Below, piece after piece: positions 5,418 to 7,498 of a stretch of 7,498 nucleotides of DNA. Position numbers and translations under genes: made by a program. A model generated the notes under the pieces. That model was given only the letters and a program-made list of their open reading frames with translations. It was not told the DNA's origin and did not search any database. Origin of the DNA: an uncultured Brevinema sp. (lineage in GTDB: Bacteria > Spirochaetota > Brevinematia > Brevinematales > Brevinemataceae); assembly GCA_947036575.1 (NCBI GenBank), contig CAMQSH010000091.1:1-7498 (forward strand), written 5' to 3'. How positions within the stretch are numbered: position 1 is the stretch's first letter; the number at the start of each line of letters is the position of its first letter.

Positions 5418-6842
5418 ATGAAAAAGAATATAATAGCTATACTAGGCTGTTTTTGTTTATCATTGACAACTACTGTATATTCAAATTCTACAGAACAACG
5501 TCTTTATAAAGATGCTGCTTCTATGGGGATGGGTGGTGTTGGTGTATCGACTATAGGATACAGTTTTTCAGCTATACACAATCCCGCAGCTTTAGGGCTG
5601 ATGGCTGATCATGATATTGCACCTTTTTTATCTTTAGGGATGTCTATGAATCCTGAGATGTTTGACTTATTAAAAGATGTTAGTGGTATTGTTTCAGGAG
5701 ATCAAAGTTTTGACTCTATTGATTATGATGGCTTAATAGGTAAAGCCCCAAAAATATCTGCTAATGGACCTATAAATTTAGGTTATATGGGTAAGGGCTT
5801 TGGTTTTTGGACGACTTCTTCATCCGATGTTAGTATGTTTATGACTAATAGTGATGCTTTTATAAATAGTGGGCTTGATCTTAGTTTGAATGATCTTGCT
5901 GCTGTGAGTTCAGATATTATAGATCTTGGAGATAATCTCACACCAGCAGAAATTGAAAAAATAATTAATAAACATTTTGGTGATAGTTTAACACAATCAC
6001 AACTTGATAAGTTTGTTACATCTTTACAAGATGACCCTAAATCAATTACAAACTTATTACCTAAAGCTAAATTCGATGCAACAACAGAAATTACTGTGAA
6101 TTTAGCTTATGGCTATAAAATCCCTTTTGCCTTTCTTGATGATGTTTCTGGCTTATCTTTTGGTGCTACAGTGAGATTTTCCCAACGTTTCAAAATCACA
6201 ACTGGAGATACTCACATCTCTGTAGATCAATTAGGTGATAAATTTGAGAATATTACTTCACAAATTTATCAAGCAGGAAGTATTTCATCTGACTTTGGAA
6301 CAGCATTAAGACTAGAAAATTTTATTTTTGGACTTGCTGTTCGTGATGCTTTATCTACAGGATATTATTGGAAAAATATGGATGGAGTGAGTATTGGGTT
6401 TGAAAATTCTAAAATTGCTCTTTCTTTAGATTTCGGAGCTTCTTATAGATTTTATTTTAATAATAATTTTCTTCAAGAAGTTGGTCTTTATGTAGAGTTT
6501 GAAGATTCTTTAGCCAAACATGAGTCTTGGCTAAATAAGATGAGAGTTGGCTCAGAAGTTAAGTTATTCAACTTTTTAGATCTTCGTGTTGGTATGTATG
6601 ATTCCTTTATTACTGCAGGTCTTGGTATGGGTTGGAAATGGTTCAGAATGGATTTTGCTTATTATAGAGAAAATTATTTTAATTTATTTACTAGTGATCA
6701 ATTCTATGTGAATATGACTTTAGGTTTAGATAATTCACCACAACGTAAAGCCAAAACTATACAAAAACAACAACAACATGACAGAATCCAAGCACAAGCT
6801 TTAGAGCTAGTTAACGAGTCCTTAAAAGGTGCTGGTATTTAA
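5418..6842 (+). CDS. Probable outer-membrane beta-barrel protein, FadL/TraF_2/UPF0164-like
   Basis: This 474-residue protein has a signal peptide at about 1-22, cleaved near VYS-NS. The mature start has the typical FadL/TraF-like opening: AASMGMGGVGVSTIGYSFSAIHNPAALG (33-60), meaning a Gly-rich turn then an 'A-x-x-NPA' segment. Alternating hydrophobic strands rich in aromatic residues follow at about 222-440, for example ITVNLAYGYKIPFAF, LSFGATVRFSQRF, MRVGSEVKLF, LDLRVGMYDSF and QFYVNMTLGLD. This fits a beta-barrel that may pass small hydrophobic molecules, but no substrate can be stated. Residues about 78-215 are a helical polar insert. A 36-residue Gln- and Lys-rich tail (439-474) extends past the last strand. 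The ATG at 5418 has AGGGG 6 nt upstream. It is a single-gene unit with its own terminator, divergent from murC. Confidence 0.65.
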   Translation: MKKNIIAILGCFCLSLTTTVYSNSTEQRLYKDAASMGMGGVGVSTIGYSFSAIHNPAALGLMADHDIAPFLSLGMSMNPEMFDLLKDVSGIVSGDQSFDSIDYDGLIGKAPKISANGPINLGYMGKGFGFWTTSSSDVSMFMTNSDAFINSGLDLSLNDLAAVSSDIIDLGDNLTPAEIEKIINKHFGDSLTQSQLDKFVTSLQDDPKSITNLLPKAKFDATTEITVNLAYGYKIPFAFLDDVSGLSFGATVRFSQRFKITTGDTHISVDQLGDKFENITSQIYQAGSISSDFGTALRLENFIFGLAVRDALSTGYYWKNMDGVSIGFENSKIALSLDFGASYRFYFNNNFLQEVGLYVEFEDSLAKHESWLNKMRVGSEVKLFNFLDLRVGMYDSFITAGLGMGWKWFRMDFAYYRENYFNLFTSDQFYVNMTLGLDNSPQRKAKTIQKQQQHDRIQAQALELVNESLKGAGI

Positions 6843-6866
6843 GTATTATAAAAATTAAAACCAAAT

Positions 6867-6900
6867 AAAAAACTCTCCATATTTATGGAGAGTTTTTTAT
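6867..6900 (+). terminator. Intrinsic terminator of the barrel gene
   Basis: AACTCTCCATA (6871-6881) pairs perfectly with TATGGAGAGTT (6884-6894) around a 2-nt centre, and the A-run and T-run extend the stem. TTTTTT follows on the plus strand. The A-run on the left makes it able to stop leftward RNA too. It starts 25 nt after the stop codon. Confidence 0.9.
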
Positions 6901-6927
6901 TTAATAATTTTTTTAATTTTTACTTAA

Positions 6928-7062
6928 GATTGGGCAGTATGGATTCCGATTATATTAAAGTAAATTATATTTTATATAGAATATTTTATCCCTCCCAATT
7001 GCAAAACTCATTTTGGTGAGTTTTAGACGAGAGTGGCTTATCCTCAGCCACCTCGTTTTTTT
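6928..7062 (+). ncRNA. Candidate structured small RNA or leader of about 135 nt, family unknown
   Basis: ATTGGG (6929-6934) can pair with CCCAAT (6994-6999), closing an AT-rich domain. Next is a perfect 8-bp hairpin, AAAACTCA (7003-7010) with TGAGTTTT (7017-7024). The stem of a strong intrinsic terminator follows directly (7025-7062). Closing helix, hairpin, then terminator is the layout of a free-standing small RNA, and no reading frame explains it. Against it, I see no good promoter just upstream of 6928. I compared it by eye with SRP RNA, 6S, tmRNA, RNase P and common riboswitch motifs and recognised none. Confidence 0.3.
7025..7062 (+). terminator. Strong intrinsic terminator not attached to a protein gene
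   Basis: CGAG (7028-7031) and GTGGCT (7033-7038) pair with AGCCAC (7046-7051) and CTCG (7052-7055) with one bulged A and a 7-nt loop, followed by TTTTTTT (7056-7062). It points rightward. The nearest upstream gene already has its own terminator 130 nt earlier, so this one implies a separate transcript. Confidence 0.8.
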
Positions 7063-7084
7063 CTCTGGAAAATGATTATTTATA

Positions 7085-7102
7085 TTGTCTTTACATTGTC
7101 TT
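7085..7102. repeat. Direct repeat TTGTCTT-N4-TTGTCTT, 11-bp period
   Basis: TTGTCTT occurs at 7085-7091 and 7096-7102, inside the longer repeat ATTGTCTTT (7084-7092 and 7095-7103). Direct 7-bp repeats separated by 4 bp are the binding geometry of OmpR/PhoB-family response regulators. It lies upstream of the candidate promoter at 7114-7141. Regulator identity and function are inferred, and chance is possible in this base composition. Confidence 0.35.
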
Positions 7103-7113
7103 TTAAAAAAGAA

Positions 7114-7147
7114 TTGTGTATTTTTTATATGAGTGTATATTATACAC
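7114..7147 (+). promoter_or_regulatory. Candidate promoter with palindrome GTGTATA-T-TATACAC
   Basis: TTGTGT (7114-7119) and TATATT (7136-7141) are 16 nt apart and could drive a short rightward RNA ending near 7250, or add to polA transcription. A perfect 7-bp palindrome with a 1-nt centre (7133-7147) covers the -10. It shares the 11-bp core TATATTATACA with the palindrome over the infC promoter. On the minus strand it also reads TATAAT, but without a usable -35. Confidence 0.3.
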
Positions 7148-7221
7148 CTCGTCTATGAAATGCCTTTCTTATAAATATCATATCAAACCAGCCTTACCAA
7201 GTTTAGTCACATCTTTTGCGG

Positions 7222-7257
7222 AGGGGGTACAATTTATTTGTATCCTTTTCTTCTTTT
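7222..7257 (+). terminator. Weak terminator-like hairpin before the polA promoter
   Basis: GGGTACAA (7225-7232) pairs with TTGTATCC (7238-7245), 8 bp with one G-U, around TTTAT. Further G-U and A-U pairs lie at the base. The following tract TTTTCTTCTTTT is T-rich but broken by C, so termination would be partial. Confidence 0.4.
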
Positions 7258-7274
7258 AAAGTTGATGTGTTTTA

Positions 7275-7304
7275 TTCTCAATAATAAATAAAATATGCTA
7301 TAAT
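7275..7304 (+). promoter_or_regulatory. polA promoter, extended -10
   Basis: TATAAT (7299-7304) is preceded by TGC, giving an extended -10. The -35 is poor (TTCTCA, 7275-7280, 18-nt spacer), as is common with extended -10 promoters. Transcription would begin near 7311, giving a leader of about 28 nt that contains AAGGA. Confidence 0.6.
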
Positions 7305-7338
7305 ATATTAGAGATAATACCTCCTAAGGAAATATGTA

Positions 7339-7498
7339 ATGAAGAAAAAAATAATACTAGTTGATGCTTCGGGATTACTTTTTAGAGCTTATTATGCAAT
7401 GATGCGAAATCCTCTTTATACTCAATCTGGGCTAGCTACTAGCGCTGTATTTGGGTTTTTGAGAATGCTCTTTAACCTTATCAAAAAATATCCTTGTC
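7339..7498 (+). CDS. polA: DNA polymerase I, N-terminal end (3' part beyond window)
   Basis: DNA polymerase I removes RNA primers and fills gaps in replication and repair. Only the first 53 residues are visible. They match the start of its 5'-3' exonuclease (FEN-like) domain: ILVDASGLLFRAYYAM at 6-21, where D9 corresponds to the first metal-binding Asp and R16 to the conserved Arg of the family, then TSAVFGFLRMLFNLIKKY at 34-51. The ATG at 7339 is preceded by AAGGA (7326-7330) at 8 nt; an ATG at 7334 leads at once to TAA and is not the start. Whether the 3'-5' exonuclease and polymerase domains are intact cannot be seen. A stand-alone 5'-3' exonuclease is the main alternative, but its start would look similar. 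Confidence 0.9.
   Translation, partial: MKKKIILVDASGLLFRAYYAMMRNPLYTQSGLATSAVFGFLRMLFNLIKKYPC

Larger units (their letters stand above)
6843..7338. other. 496-nt structured intergenic region before polA
   Basis: No protein gene is supported. The region holds, in order: the terminator of the barrel gene; a possible structured RNA ending in a second strong terminator; an 11-bp-period direct repeat; a candidate promoter with a palindrome; a third, weaker terminator-like hairpin; and the polA promoter. Each is listed separately. Three rightward terminator-like hairpins within about 400 nt suggest one or two short independent transcripts. Confidence 0.7.

Noticed and set aside
5418..5453. Lipoprotein signal in the barrel protein (ILGC at residues 8-11)
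   Set aside because: The Cys comes too early for a lipoprotein signal peptide; the hydrophobic stretch continues to a normal cleavage site near residue 22.
7001..7062. GTTTTAGA-like word next to hairpins, reminiscent of a type II CRISPR repeat or tracrRNA
   Set aside because: There is a single occurrence, no spaced repeats, no anti-repeat and no cas gene in the window; the sequence is explained by a hairpin and a terminator.
7139..7167. Leftward promoter at the 7133-7147 palindrome
   Set aside because: TATAAT is present on the minus strand, but no acceptable -35 exists at 16-18 nt and no gene follows in that direction.
7155..7259. 34-codon plus-strand ORF (MKCLSYKYHIKPALPSLV...)
   Set aside because: It has no Shine-Dalgarno, runs through a terminator-like hairpin and ends in the T-rich tract (CILFFF), which is what such a tract encodes by chance.

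Overview
This is an AT-rich window with a Gram-negative-type envelope: it encodes a probable outer-membrane beta-barrel, a LapA-domain membrane protein and a PilZ-like protein. A spirochaete is my best guess, because the barrel resembles spirochaetal FadL/TraF_2/UPF0164-type proteins and MurC carries the 'EACE' form of its central motif. This is inferred from family resemblance alone, and the genus cannot be named. I found no mobile element, tRNA, rRNA, CRISPR array or defence system, and nothing that convincingly forms a new biological system.

Layout. Positions 1-5073 hold a leftward (minus-strand) block. In transcription order it runs murC (cell wall), a secreted TPR protein, a membrane-anchored PilZ-like protein, a small LapA-domain protein, radA (DNA repair) and the start of infC (translation initiation factor IF-3, cut by the window edge). 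The first four genes overlap or lie 9-21 nt apart and look like one operon from a strong extended -10 promoter at 5127-5156. radA follows after 76 nt that hold a hairpin and a 12-bp duplication. infC has its own near-consensus promoter, with a perfect palindrome over its -10 box.

Positions 5074-5417 are a 344-nt divergent regulatory region. It holds the leftward murC promoter and leader hairpin, then a 20-bp-spaced direct repeat, two candidate rightward promoters sharing a 9-bp repeat, an inverted repeat and a leader hairpin just before the Shine-Dalgarno of the barrel gene. The rightward barrel gene (5418-6842) ends at a strong intrinsic terminator.

Positions 6843-7338 (496 nt) contain no credible protein gene but are rich in structure. 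There are three successive rightward terminator-like hairpins, a possible structured RNA of about 135 nt (6928-7062), an 11-bp-period direct repeat, a GTGTATA/TATACAC palindrome and finally the promoter of polA. polA (DNA polymerase I) starts at 7339 and runs off the right edge. This gap is the least explained part of the window.

The genes are mostly housekeeping: wall precursor synthesis, recombination repair, translation initiation and repair/Okazaki polymerase. They are mixed with envelope proteins of unassigned role (TPR, PilZ-like, LapA and barrel), which are the likeliest sources of lineage-specific biology.
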